Shown here piece by piece: positions 53,933 to 63,291 of a stretch of 64,000 nt of DNA (position 1 is its first letter; each line of letters begins with the position of its first letter). The DNA is taken from NCBI RefSeq assembly GCF_900112525.1, contig NZ_FOMD01000001.1, positions 1,488,001-1,552,000 on the forward strand, read 5' to 3'. The stretch is from Klenkia taihuensis. Its GTDB lineage: Bacteria; Actinomycetota; Actinomycetes; Mycobacteriales; Geodermatophilaceae. Position numbers and translations under genes: made by a program. The notes beneath the pieces are model-generated. The model did no database searches, was not told the DNA's origin, and worked only from the letters and a program-made list of their open reading frames with translations.

Positions 53933-55039
53933 ATGGCCGCCGTCCCGACCCCGCCCCCCGGTCCGCAGCGACCGGGCCGTGGGCGTGCCCGGGTCGCGGA
54001 GCCCTCGACCGAGGCGCTGCCGCTGGTCGGCCGGCCGCCGGCCGGCGGCGCCGCACGGCCGGTGCCGCCGCTGCCGCGGGTGCTGCCCACCGTGCCCGAC
54101 GGCGACGGCCCAGGCGACCGCGACGCAGCCGCCGACGGCGAGGAGCCGCCGGTGACGGCGCTGCCCGACGCACTGGGTGCCGAGGCCACCGGCCGGCCGC
54201 CGGCCGAGACCCCCTCGGGCGCCCCCCGGGTCAGCCGGGCCGGGCGCGACCTGGGCGCCGCCGTCGGCGTCGGTGCCGGGCTCGGCGCGGTGGTCATCGC
54301 CTCGCTGTTCCTCTACCGGCCGAGCTTCCTGCTCGTCGTCGCCCTGGCCGTGGTGGTCAGCGTGACCGAGCTGGTGCGGGCGCTGGACAACGGCGGCTAC
54401 CGGCCCCCGCTGCCCCCGGTGCTGGTCGGCGGCGTGCTGATGCTGGGCCTGGCCTGGGTCCGCGGGCCCTCGGGTCTGGTGGTGGCCTTCTTCACCACCG
54501 TGGTGGCGGTGCTGCTCTGGCGGCTGGGCGACGGGCCCGTGGGCTACCTGCGCGACACGTCCGCCGCCGTCCTGGTGGCGCTCTACGTGCCGCTGCTGGC
54601 CGGGTTCGCGGTGCTGCTGCTGGCGCCCGACGACGGCGCGGCCCGGGTGCTGCTGTTCATCGCGACCGTGGTCTGCAGCGACGTGGGCGGCTACGCGGCC
54701 GGCGTGCTGTTCGGCAAGCACCCGATGGCCAAGCGGATCAGCCCGAAGAAGTCCTGGGAGGGCTTCGCCGGGTCGGTCACCGCCTGCGTGCTGATCGGCG
54801 TGCTGGTCATCACCCTCACCTTCCACGGGCCGTGGTGGGGCGGGGTGGTGTTCGGCGTGGCGATGGCCGCGACCGCGACGGTCGGCGACCTGGCGGAGTC
54901 GCTGATCAAGCGCGACCTCGGCATCAAGGACATGGGCACGCTGCTGCCCGGCCACGGCGGCCTGATGGACCGGATGGACTCCCTGCTGCCCTCGGCGGTC
55001 GTGGCCTACCTGCTGCTGTCCGCGCTCGTCCCGGCCTAG
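53933..55039 (+). CDS. cdsA: Phosphatidate cytidylyltransferase
   Basis: CdsA makes CDP-diacylglycerol from phosphatidic acid and CTP in the membrane, the branch point of phospholipid synthesis. The 368-residue protein has a 95-residue Pro/Ala-rich cytosolic N-terminus, about eight membrane helices, and the CDS signature SLIKRDLGIKDMGTLLPGHG followed by GLMDRMDS. The N-terminal extension is typical of actinobacterial members. It overlaps the convergent DUF952 gene by 4 bases. Confidence 0.95.
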   Translation: MAAVPTPPPGPQRPGRGRARVAEPSTEALPLVGRPPAGGAARPVPPLPRVLPTVPDGDGPGDRDAAADGEEPPVTALPDALGAEATGRPPAETPSGAPRVSRAGRDLGAAVGVGAGLGAVVIASLFLYRPSFLLVVALAVVVSVTELVRALDNGGYRPPLPPVLVGGVLMLGLAWVRGPSGLVVAFFTTVVAVLLWRLGDGPVGYLRDTSAAVLVALYVPLLAGFAVLLLAPDDGAARVLLFIATVVCSDVGGYAAGVLFGKHPMAKRISPKKSWEGFAGSVTACVLIGVLVITLTFHGPWWGGVVFGVAMAATATVGDLAESLIKRDLGIKDMGTLLPGHGGLMDRMDSLLPSAVVAYLLLSALVPA

Positions 55040-55368
55040 AGGGGCGGCGGGTCGCCCGCGCCGCGCGGGCGGGGCCAGGGCACCGCGCGGACGACGGCGT
55101 CCACCGGCAACCGGCCGTACAGGTGCGGGAACCGCATCGCCGCCGGGTCCCCGGGCACGCCGGGCTCCCAGCGGACCGGGTCGGTCAGCCGTCGCTCGTC
55201 GACCACCAGCAGGACGACGTCGTCCCGGTCGTCGAACAGCCGCTGCGCGGGCAGGTGCACCTGCTCGGGCGCGGACAGGTGCACGAAGCCCACCTCGGGC
55301 AGCGGGTCGACGCCGCCCCGGGCCGAGGCCTGCGCCCAGTCGGGCACGGTGATCAGGTGGAGCAGCAC
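55036..55368 (-). CDS. DUF952 family protein
   Basis: A 110-residue protein of the DUF952 family, small cytosolic proteins of unknown function related in fold to ADP-ribosyl-type domains. The conserved pieces are GFVHLSAPEQVHLPAQRLF, LLVVDERRL, VRWEPG and FPHLYGRLP. The GTG start gives MLLHLITVPDW, the usual N-terminus. It lies convergent to cdsA and divergent from the TrmH gene. Confidence 0.9.
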   Translation of the reverse strand: MLLHLITVPDWAQASARGGVDPLPEVGFVHLSAPEQVHLPAQRLFDDRDDVVLLVVDERRLTDPVRWEPGVPGDPAAMRFPHLYGRLPVDAVVRAVPWPRPRGAGDPPPL

Positions 55369-55398
55369 GCACCGGACTCAACCACCCACCGACCGACC

Positions 55399-55404
55399 TA
55401 GGCT
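55399..55404 (+). promoter_or_regulatory. Candidate -10 element, TrmH-family gene
   Basis: TAGGCT, 6 bases before the GTG at 55411 and only 3 before the GTG at 55408. The spacing rule seen elsewhere favours 55411. Confidence 0.45.
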
Positions 55405-55410
55405 GCCGTG

Positions 55411-56058
55411 GTGGACGAGCAGGCCGGACCGACCGAGTGGGGGAGCACGGTCGGGGTCGGGCCGTGGGTGGGCCCGTGGCCCCAGGACCCGCGCTACGAC
55501 CCGCGGTTGCTGGCCGAGGGCGACCGCCGCAACGTCGTCGACCGCTACCGGTACTGGACTGTCGAGGCGGTCGTGGCCGACCTGGACCGTCGCCGGCACG
55601 ACTTCCACGTGGCGATCGAGAACTTCGGCCACGACCTGAACATCGGGACGGTGGTCCGCACCGCCAACGCCTTCCTCGCCGCCGAGGTGCACGTGATCGG
55701 CCGGCGTCGGTGGAACCGGAGGGGCGCGATGGTCACCGACCGCTACCAGCACCTGCGCCACCACCCCGACGTCGCCGGGCTGCTGGACCACGCCCGGGGT
55801 GCCGGCCTGGCCGTGGTGGCGGTGGACAACGGCCCCGGCGCGGTGCCGCTGGAGACCGCCGAGCTGCCCCGGCGGTGCGTCCTGCTGTTCGGCGAGGAGG
55901 GCCCGGGCCTGACCGCGGAGGCCCGCGCCGGGGCCGACCTGACCGTCTCCATCTCGCAGTTCGGGTCCACCCGGTCGCTCAACGCCGGGGTCGCTGCCGG
56001 CATCGCCATGCACGGCTGGGTCCGCCAGCACGCCGACCTCACCGGCGGTGACCACTAG
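55411..56058 (+). CDS. TrmH/SpoU family RNA 2'-O-methyltransferase
   Basis: A 215-residue SPOUT methyltransferase acting on rRNA or tRNA ribose. SpoU motifs: ENFGHDLNIGTVVRTANAF (motif 1), LLFGEEGPGL (motif 2) and SISQFGSTRSLNAGVAAGIA (motif 3, knot and SAM site). Motif 3 has QFGSTRSLN where the classical form is PMxGxxxSLN. The target nucleoside is unknown. The start is set at the second of two adjacent GTG codons because of the -10 spacing; the other adds one residue. Confidence 0.88.
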   Translation: MDEQAGPTEWGSTVGVGPWVGPWPQDPRYDPRLLAEGDRRNVVDRYRYWTVEAVVADLDRRRHDFHVAIENFGHDLNIGTVVRTANAFLAAEVHVIGRRRWNRRGAMVTDRYQHLRHHPDVAGLLDHARGAGLAVVAVDNGPGAVPLETAELPRRCVLLFGEEGPGLTAEARAGADLTVSISQFGSTRSLNAGVAAGIAMHGWVRQHADLTGGDH

Positions 56059-56146
56059 ATCGCTGTGGGTCGTCGCGCCTCCGCGGTGGACGGACCGGCG
56101 GGCGGCAGCATGGTCCCGCTCGCCGTGCCCGCCCCGAGGAGTTCCC

Positions 56147-56947
56147 GTGACCGGTCCCGCCGTCCCGCCGCCGGGCGGGTCACCCGACCCCGGCGACGGC
56201 TGGGACGACGGCTGGCTGCCCGACTGGGTGACCGCGACGCCGTCGGGGGAGCCGCCGGCGGCGACGCCCCGGGCACCGGCCCCGCCCGCGGTGCCGCTGG
56301 GCCGCCGGGTGGCGGTCGCCGTGGCCGCGGTGGCGCTGGTCGTCACCGCCGTGCTGCTCGCCGCGGTCGTCGGCGGTCCGGCCGCGGTGCCCGCAGCGAC
56401 CGGTGCCCCGGCGACGCCGTCGAGCAGTGCAGCTCCCCGGGCCGGTGCCGTCCCGCTCGGCTCACCGGGCACGGGGCCCGTGTCCACGGCGTCCGCGCCG
56501 GTGTCGGCGTCCCCGGCCGCCGGCGACCCGACGACCGACCCGGTTCCCCGCCCCGCCGCGACGGCGGCCGCGCCCCCGGTCGCGGTCGTCGTCCCGGACC
56601 CGCCCGCGCCCACCCCCGCGCCTGCGACTCCGGCGGTCACCGACCCGGGCGTCGCCACCCCGCCGGCCGCGGACCCGGCCGGCCCGGTCGTCGCGGCCCC
56701 CACGCACGGCGGCGACACGGGGCCGACCACGGCACCCACGTCGGCACCCACGACGGCACCCACGTCGGCACCCTCGACGGCCCCCACGACGGCGTCCGCG
56801 CCGCCGTCGACGACCGCCCCCGCGCCGACCGACCCGACCGGTGTGCCGGACCCGAGCACCCCGCCCGCCCCCGACCCCGGCAGCGGTACCGGGAGCGAGC
56901 CCGTCGACCCGGACCCGGTCACCGCCACGGACACCCCCGCGGGCTGA
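56147..56947 (+). CDS. Pro/Thr/Ala-rich single-pass membrane protein, unknown function
   Basis: A 266-residue protein. A short acidic, Trp-containing N-terminus (DGWDDGWLPDWV) precedes one transmembrane helix (about 55-78). The rest, predicted outside the cell, is low-complexity Pro/Thr/Ala/Ser sequence, including a repeat of the form T-(T/S)-A-P. Such stretches are often glycosylated wall-spanning stalks. No domain is recognised. GAGGAG lies 6-11 bases before the GTG at 56147; an earlier in-frame ATG has no such site. Confidence 0.7.
   Translation: MTGPAVPPPGGSPDPGDGWDDGWLPDWVTATPSGEPPAATPRAPAPPAVPLGRRVAVAVAAVALVVTAVLLAAVVGGPAAVPAATGAPATPSSSAAPRAGAVPLGSPGTGPVSTASAPVSASPAAGDPTTDPVPRPAATAAAPPVAVVVPDPPAPTPAPATPAVTDPGVATPPAADPAGPVVAAPTHGGDTGPTTAPTSAPTTAPTSAPSTAPTTASAPPSTTAPAPTDPTGVPDPSTPPAPDPGSGTGSEPVDPDPVTATDTPAG
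56726..56797 (+). repeat. Six 12-bp tandem repeats encoding TTAP/TSAP units
   Basis: Six 12-base units in the coding frame, consensus ACG-(A/T)CG-GCA-CCC, encode alternating TTAP and TSAP, ending STAP and TTAS. Units vary at one to three bases. Slippage could alter stalk length. Confidence 0.85.
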
Positions 56948-56998
56948 GCGGGAGCGATCTCACCCACCCGGCGGGCGCACGACACCCCCGGGCAGTGG

Positions 56999-57004
56999 GA
57001 CAGT
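56999..57004 (+). promoter_or_regulatory. Possible -10 element, rlmN
   Basis: GACAGT, 9 bases before the ATG of rlmN. It fits the NANNNT form weakly; no Shine-Dalgarno is seen. Confidence 0.3.
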
Positions 57005-57013
57005 GGTGCGGTC

Positions 57014-58207
57014 ATGACTGCCGACACCACCGAGCCCACCGGGGCCCGCGACCCGCTGCCCCTGGTCTTCGAGGCCCCGCGCCGGGCGGCCAAGCCCCCG
57101 CGCCACCTCGCCGACCTCACCCGCGAGCAGGCCCGCGCCGCCGTCGCCGAGCTCGGCCACCCCGCCTTCCGGGCCGACCAGCTCGCCCGGCACTTCTACG
57201 CCGGGGTGACCGACCCGGCCGCGATGACCGACCTGCCCGCCGCTGCCCGCGCCGACCTCGTCGAGGCCATGCTGCCCGGCCTGCTCACCGTGGTCCGGCA
57301 CCAGAGCGCCGACGGCGGCCGCACCCGCAAGACCCTGTGGCGGCTGCACGACGGCGCACTGGTCGAGAGCGTGCTCATGCGCTACCCGGACCGGGCCACG
57401 GTCTGCATCTCCAGCCAGGCCGGCTGCGGCATGGCCTGCCCCTTCTGCGCCACCGGCCAGGGCGGGCTGACCCGCAACCTGTCGGCCGCCGAGATCATCG
57501 GCCAGGCCGTCGCCGCGGCGGCGGCGATGGCCTCGGGGGAGATCCCCGGCGGGCCCGGCCGGCTGTCCAACGTGGTCTTCATGGGCATGGGTGAGCCGCT
57601 GGCCAACTACAACCGGGTGCGCACCACCCTCGACGCGCTGCTCACCCCGGCGCCGCACGGCCTGGGCCTGGCGCAGCGGTCGGTGACCGTGTCGACCGTC
57701 GGGCTGGTGCCGGCCATCCACCGGCTCACCGAGGAGGGCCTCAACGTCACCCTCGCGGTGAGCCTGCACGCCCCCGACGACGAGCTGCGCGACACACTGG
57801 TGCCGGTGAACACCCGGTGGAACGTGACCGAGGTGCTCGAGGCCGCCGACGCCTACGCCCGCCGCACCGGCCGCCGGTACTCCATCGAGTACGCCCTCAT
57901 CCGCGACGTCAACGACCAGCCCTTCCGCGCGGACCTGCTTGGCCGGCGGCTGGCCAAGCGGCTGGCCCACGTGAACCTGATCCCGCTCAACCCGACCCCG
58001 GGGAGCAAGTGGGACGCCAGCCCCCTGCCCGCGCAGCGCGAGTTCGTGGCCCGGCTGCGGGCCCACGGCGTGGCGACGACGGTGCGCGACACCCGCGGCC
58101 AGGACATCGACGGCGCCTGCGGTCAGCTGGCGGCCAGCGAGGTCCCCGGGATCCCGTCGGTGGCCGCGCCGCAGCCCGAGCTCGAGGAGACCGTGCCCCT
58201 CGGCTGA
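57014..58207 (+). CDS. rlmN: Dual-specificity 23S rRNA/tRNA adenine-C2 methyltransferase
   Basis: RlmN is a radical-SAM enzyme that makes m2A2503 in 23S rRNA and m2A37 in tRNAs. The 397-residue protein has the 4Fe-4S triad Cys138-x3-Cys142-x2-Cys145 ([12 protein letters not shown]), [11 protein letters not shown], the [17 protein letters not shown] motif, and the C-terminal methyl-carrying cysteine Cys369 (DIDGACGQL). It occupies the position of Rv2880c. Confidence 0.96.
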   Translation: MTADTTEPTGARDPLPLVFEAPRRAAKPPRHLADLTREQARAAVAELGHPAFRADQLARHFYAGVTDPAAMTDLPAAARADLVEAMLPGLLTVVRHQSADGGRTRKTLWRLHDGALVESVLMRYPDRATVCISSQAGCGMACPFCATGQGGLTRNLSAAEIIGQAVAAAAAMASGEIPGGPGRLSNVVFMGMGEPLANYNRVRTTLDALLTPAPHGLGLAQRSVTVSTVGLVPAIHRLTEEGLNVTLAVSLHAPDDELRDTLVPVNTRWNVTEVLEAADAYARRTGRRYSIEYALIRDVNDQPFRADLLGRRLAKRLAHVNLIPLNPTPGSKWDASPLPAQREFVARLRAHGVATTVRDTRGQDIDGACGQLAASEVPGIPSVAAPQPELEETVPLG

Positions 58208-58221
58208 GCCGCGGCCTCAGC

Positions 58222-58539
58222 TCACTCCGAGCGCCAGGCGTTCTTCCGGCGGCGCCAGTCCCACACCAGGATCACCAGCAGGCCGGCGGCGATCGCGTTG
58301 AGCCAGATGTTCTCGACGTCGCCCTCGTGGTTGGTGAACTGGAACGAGAACAGGATCAGCGCGGCGATGACCACGCCGATGCGACCCTTCTTGCCGGTCT
58401 CGCCGTGCCAGCCCCAGTCCTCCGGGCGGTCCGCGTCGTGCACCGGCTGCGAGCCGGCACGGACGATGGCCTCCTCGCGGTTGGACTGGGCGACGACGGT
58501 CGCGCTGGTCTGCTGGCCGAGGTGGTCGTTGCCGCTCAC
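58222..58539 (-). CDS. DUF2631 family small membrane protein
   Basis: A 105-residue protein of the actinobacterial DUF2631 family, found beside dxr. A charged N-terminus with PEDWGWHGE (about 46-54) precedes two hydrophobic segments ([15 protein letters not shown] and [18 protein letters not shown]), and a basic C-terminus. Function is unknown. The GTG start lies 6 bases after a minus-strand CATGAT hexamer, and no Shine-Dalgarno is present. It is divergent from dxr. Confidence 0.88.
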   Translation of the reverse strand: MSGNDHLGQQTSATVVAQSNREEAIVRAGSQPVHDADRPEDWGWHGETGKKGRIGVVIAALILFSFQFTNHEGDVENIWLNAIAAGLLVILVWDWRRRKNAWRSE

Positions 58540-58545
58540 CCACCC

Positions 58546-58551
58546 ATCATG
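58546..58551 (-). promoter_or_regulatory. Candidate -10 element, DUF2631 gene
   Basis: CATGAT on the minus strand, 6 bases before the GTG at 58539, within the 66-base divergent gap to dxr. Confidence 0.45.
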
Positions 58552-58605
58552 GCAGGCCCGCACCCGGCGCACGCGGCAGCACGACGGGTCGGCTTGGATG
58601 GGTGC

Positions 58606-59802
58606 ATGAGCGAGCCCCGCACGGTCACCGTCCTGGGGTCCACCGGCTCCATCGGCACCCAGGCCCTGCAGGTCGTGGCGGCCAACCCCGACCGGCTGCG
58701 GATCACCGGCCTGGCCGCCGGCGGCTCGGACGTCGCGCTGCTCGCCGAGCAGGCCCTGACCCTCGGGGTCGACACCGTCGCCGTCGCCCGGGCCACCGCC
58801 GCGCAGGACCTGCAACTGGCCTTCTACGCGGCCGCCCAGCAGCGCGGCTGGTCCGAGGGCCGCTACCGGCTCCCCGAGATCCTGGCCGGCCCGCGCGCCG
58901 CCGAGGAGCTCGCCGCCCGGCCGGCCGACGTCGTCCTCAACGGCATCACCGGCTCGATCGGGCTGGGCCCCACCCTGGCCGCCCTGCACGCCGGGCGGAC
59001 CGTGGCGCTGGCCAACAAGGAGTCCCTCGTCGCCGGCGGCGCCCTGGTCACCGCGGCCGCGGCCCCGGGGCAGCTGCTGGCGGTGGACTCCGAGCACTCC
59101 GCGCTGGCGCAGTGCCTGCGCAGCGGTGCCCGGGGAGAGGTGGCCCGGCTGGTGCTCACCGCCAGCGGGGGGCCCTTCCGCGGCCGGTCGGCCGACGAGC
59201 TGGCCGACGTCACGGTCGAGCAGGCGCTGGCCCACCCGACCTGGGCGATGGGCCCGGTGGTGACCGTCAACAGCTCGACGCTGGTGAACAAGGGCCTGGA
59301 GGTCATCGAGGCGCACCTGCTCTTCGGCGTCCCCTACGCCGAGATCGACGTCGTCGTCCACCCGCAGTCGATCGTGCACTCGATGGTCACCTTCGTCGAC
59401 GGCGCCACGATCGCCCAGGCCAGCCCGCCGGACATGCGGCTGCCGATCGCGCTGGCGCTGGGCTGGCCCGACCGGCTGCCCCACGTGCAGCCCGCCCTGG
59501 ACTGGACGGCGGCGTCGGCGTGGGAGTTCGCCCCGCTGGACGACGAGGCCTTCCCCTCGGTGCGGCTGGCGCGGCAGGCGGGGGAGGCCGGGGGCGTCGT
59601 CCCGGCGATGTACAACGCGGCCAACGAGGAGGCGGTGGCCGCCTTCCTGGCGGGGCACCTGCGGTTCCCAGGGATCGTGCAGACGATCGCGCGTACCCTC
59701 GACGCGGCGCCGGACCTCGGCGTCCCCACCGCCGTCGAGGACGTGCTGGCCGCCGAGAGGTGGGCCCGGGAGCACGCCCGCGCCGCGATCGCCGGAGGCT
59801 GA
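58606..59802 (+). CDS. dxr: 1-deoxy-D-xylulose-5-phosphate reductoisomerase
   Basis: Dxr (IspC) commits carbon to the MEP isoprenoid pathway and is the fosmidomycin target. The 398-residue protein has the NADPH site [11 protein letters not shown] (9-19), [18 protein letters not shown], the metal site [12 protein letters not shown], and TASGGPFRG with [17 protein letters not shown]. The ATG at 58606 places the Rossmann motif at residue 9 as expected. The Rip protease follows 2 bases after the stop. Confidence 0.97.
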   Translation: MSEPRTVTVLGSTGSIGTQALQVVAANPDRLRITGLAAGGSDVALLAEQALTLGVDTVAVARATAAQDLQLAFYAAAQQRGWSEGRYRLPEILAGPRAAEELAARPADVVLNGITGSIGLGPTLAALHAGRTVALANKESLVAGGALVTAAAAPGQLLAVDSEHSALAQCLRSGARGEVARLVLTASGGPFRGRSADELADVTVEQALAHPTWAMGPVVTVNSSTLVNKGLEVIEAHLLFGVPYAEIDVVVHPQSIVHSMVTFVDGATIAQASPPDMRLPIALALGWPDRLPHVQPALDWTAASAWEFAPLDDEAFPSVRLARQAGEAGGVVPAMYNAANEEAVAAFLAGHLRFPGIVQTIARTLDAAPDLGVPTAVEDVLAAERWAREHARAAIAGG

Positions 59803-59804
59803 CC

Positions 59805-61193
59805 CTGAGCACGATCCTGCTGACCGTCCTCGGGATCGTCGCGTTCTTCCTCGGGCTGCTGTTCTCCATCGGCTTCCACGAGTTCGGGCACTTCTACTGG
59901 GCCCGGAAGTTCGGCATGCGGGTGCCGCAGTTCATGGTCGGCTTCGGGCCCACCCTGTTCTCCCGGCGCCGCGGGGAGACCGAGTACGGCGTCAAGTGGA
60001 TCCCGCTGGGCGGCTACATCCGCATCGTCGGCATGATCCCGCCGGCCGAGGAGGGCGAGAGCACGCGCGCCACCCGGATGCGCAGCTTCATCGCCGAGGT
60101 CCGCGGGGCGGCGCTCAACGACGTGCTGCCCACCGACGGCGACCGCGTCTTCTACAGGAAGCCCTGGTGGCAGCGGGTCGTGGTCATGTCGGCCGGGCCG
60201 CTGCACAACCTGCTCCTGGCCGTCGTGCTGTTCACCCTGACGCTGACCACCATCGGCACCCAGGTGCTCACCACCACCCTGGCGTCCGTGCCGGCCTGCG
60301 TGCTGCCCTCCAACGCCGCGACCCTCACCGACGACTACACCGACGAGCAGCGCTGCGGGACCCCGCTGGTCACCACCGGCCCGCAGCAGGGCCAGGTCTG
60401 CGAGGAGGGGACGGCGGACTGCGCCGTCCCCGCGCAGAGCCCCGCCGCCGAGGCCGGGTTGCAGCCCGGCGACACCATCACCGCCATCGACGGCCGGGAG
60501 CTGGACCCCACCGCCTGGGACTCCTGGACCCAGGTGCAGACCGCGGTCCGCGCCTCGCCGGACCAGCCGTTGACCCTCACCGTGCTGCGGGACGGCGCGG
60601 AGCAGCAGGTCACGGTCACCCCCATCCCGAACACCGTGGCCAGCCTGGACGGCGAGGGCACCGTCAGCGCGGGCTACCTCGGCGTGAGCCCCGCCGGCAC
60701 CCTGGCCCGGCAGTCGATCACCGAGGTGCCCTCCTACTTCGGCAACATCGTGGCCAACTCCGTGGACCGGCTGCTGGAGATCCCCGAGCGCATCCCGGCG
60801 CTGTTCGGCGCCGCGTTCCTCGGTGACGAGCGCGACGAGAACGGCCCGATCGGCATCGTCGGGGTGGGCCGCATCTCCGGCGAGGTGTTCTCCCTGAGCC
60901 AGTTCAGCGGGCTGGAGAAGCTGAGCTTCTTCCTGGGCCTGCTGGCCAGCGTCAACCTGGTGCTGTTCCTGTTCAACCTGCTGCCGATCTACCCGCTGGA
61001 CGGCGGGCACGTGGCCGGGGCGCTCTACGAGAAGGCCCGCTCCACCGTCGCCCGCTGGCGCGGCAAGGCCGACCCCGGCCCCTTCGACATCGCCCGGCTC
61101 ATGCCGGTGGCCTACGTGGTCGCCGGCCTGTTCATCGCGCTGTCGGCACTGCTGCTGGTGGCCGACGTGGTCAACCCGATCACGCTGCAGTAG
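59805..61193 (+). CDS. rseP: Site-2 (M50) intramembrane protease Rip/RseP
   Basis: A 462-residue zinc metalloprotease that cleaves anti-sigma factors and signal-peptide remnants within the membrane (Rip1 in mycobacteria). HEFGH (25-29) holds the zinc ligands, a PDZ domain (around 205-260: AGLQPGDTITAIDG) lies outside, and LLPIYPLDGGH holds the third ligand. No ATG, GTG or TTG lies between the dxr stop and HEFGH. CTG at 59805 has GGAGG 7 bases upstream and is proposed as start; the only alternative is a GTG at 59760 inside dxr. Confidence 0.92.
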   Translation: MSTILLTVLGIVAFFLGLLFSIGFHEFGHFYWARKFGMRVPQFMVGFGPTLFSRRRGETEYGVKWIPLGGYIRIVGMIPPAEEGESTRATRMRSFIAEVRGAALNDVLPTDGDRVFYRKPWWQRVVVMSAGPLHNLLLAVVLFTLTLTTIGTQVLTTTLASVPACVLPSNAATLTDDYTDEQRCGTPLVTTGPQQGQVCEEGTADCAVPAQSPAAEAGLQPGDTITAIDGRELDPTAWDSWTQVQTAVRASPDQPLTLTVLRDGAEQQVTVTPIPNTVASLDGEGTVSAGYLGVSPAGTLARQSITEVPSYFGNIVANSVDRLLEIPERIPALFGAAFLGDERDENGPIGIVGVGRISGEVFSLSQFSGLEKLSFFLGLLASVNLVLFLFNLLPIYPLDGGHVAGALYEKARSTVARWRGKADPGPFDIARLMPVAYVVAGLFIALSALLLVADVVNPITLQ

Positions 61194-61208
61194 GCCGCCC
61201 AGGTGGGG

Positions 61209-61214
61209 GACAAT
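61209..61214 (+). promoter_or_regulatory. Candidate -10 element, ispG
   Basis: GACAAT, 6 bases before the GTG at 61221. It supports that start over the in-frame GTG at 61203, which would place the hexamer inside the gene. Confidence 0.45.
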
Positions 61215-61220
61215 GGAGTC

Positions 61221-62375
<1,155 letters not shown>

Positions 62376-62379
62376 CCCG

Positions 62380-63249
62380 GTGACCGTGCTGGGCGCCCGC
62401 GCGGCGCGGGTGCTCGGGGCCGCCGACGAGCGGGCGGTGCGGCAGCTGCTGGCCACCGACCCGGTGGCCACCTGCATGCTGGCCGGCCGGGTCGAGACCC
62501 ACGGCACCGACCCGGCCTCCCTCGGCGCCCCGCTGTGGGGCCTGGACGGCGACGGCAGGCTGGACGCGGTGTGCCTGGCGGGGGCGAACCTCATCCCCTT
62601 CACCCGGCCCGGCTGCGAGGCCGAGGCCGCCCGCGCCTTCGCCGACCGCGCCCGGCGGGCCGGCCGGCGCTGCTCGACCATCGTCGGCCCGGTCGCCGCG
62701 GTGGCCCCGCTGTGGGAGCGGCTGGAGCCGCACTGGGGCCCGGCCCGCGACGTCCGCCCCCGGCAGCCGCTGCTGGCCATCGACGGCCCGCCGCTGGTCG
62801 CCGCCGAGCCCCGGGTGCGCCCGGTCCGGCTGGCCCAGCTGGAGACGCTGCTGCCCGCCGCGGTCGCCATGTTCACCGAGGAGGTCGGGGTCAGCCCGCT
62901 GCGGGTCGACGGCGGGGCCGGCTACCGGGCCCGGGTCACCGAGCTGGTCCGGGCCGGGCAGTCGCTGGCCTGGATCGAGGACGGCCCCGGTGGCCCCGAG
63001 GTGGTGTTCAAGGCCGAGGTGGGCGCGGTGTCGCGGGCCGCCTGCCAGGTGCAGGGCGTCTGGGTGGCCCCGGCCCACCGCGGCAAGGGCATCGGCCAGA
63101 CCGGCACCGCCGCCGTGGTGGAGTACGCCCGCCGGTCGATCGCGCCGGTGGTCAGCCTGTACGTCAACGACTTCAACGCCCCGGCCCGGGCGGCGTACCA
63201 GCGGGTCGGGTTCCGCGACGTGGGCACCTACGCCTCGATCCTGTTCTGA
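62380..63249 (+). CDS. DUF4081-GNAT acetyltransferase
   Basis: A 289-residue two-domain protein, the counterpart of Rv2867c after ispG. The N-terminal DUF4081 domain (about 1-140) precedes a GNAT domain with the acetyl-CoA motif VWVAPAHRGKGIGQTGTAAV (about 227-246) and SLYVNDFNAPARAAYQRVGF. The acceptor is unknown. The GTG starts 4 bases after ispG, so co-transcription is likely. No signal peptide is present. Confidence 0.9.
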   Translation: MTVLGARAARVLGAADERAVRQLLATDPVATCMLAGRVETHGTDPASLGAPLWGLDGDGRLDAVCLAGANLIPFTRPGCEAEAARAFADRARRAGRRCSTIVGPVAAVAPLWERLEPHWGPARDVRPRQPLLAIDGPPLVAAEPRVRPVRLAQLETLLPAAVAMFTEEVGVSPLRVDGGAGYRARVTELVRAGQSLAWIEDGPGGPEVVFKAEVGAVSRAACQVQGVWVAPAHRGKGIGQTGTAAVVEYARRSIAPVVSLYVNDFNAPARAAYQRVGFRDVGTYASILF

Positions 63250-63279
63250 GGCGTCCACCGTCCTGTCGGGGTCCTGTGC

Positions 63280-63285
63280 CAAGGT
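63280..63285 (+). promoter_or_regulatory. Candidate -10 element, penicillin-binding lipoprotein gene
   Basis: CAAGGT, 6 bases before the GTG at 63292, in the 42-base gap after the GNAT gene. Confidence 0.4.
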
Positions 63286-63291
63286 GCCGGT

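Noticed and set aside
58202-58221. Hairpin at the rlmN stop
   Set aside because: Only six base pairs with part of the stem inside the coding region; it may be chance.
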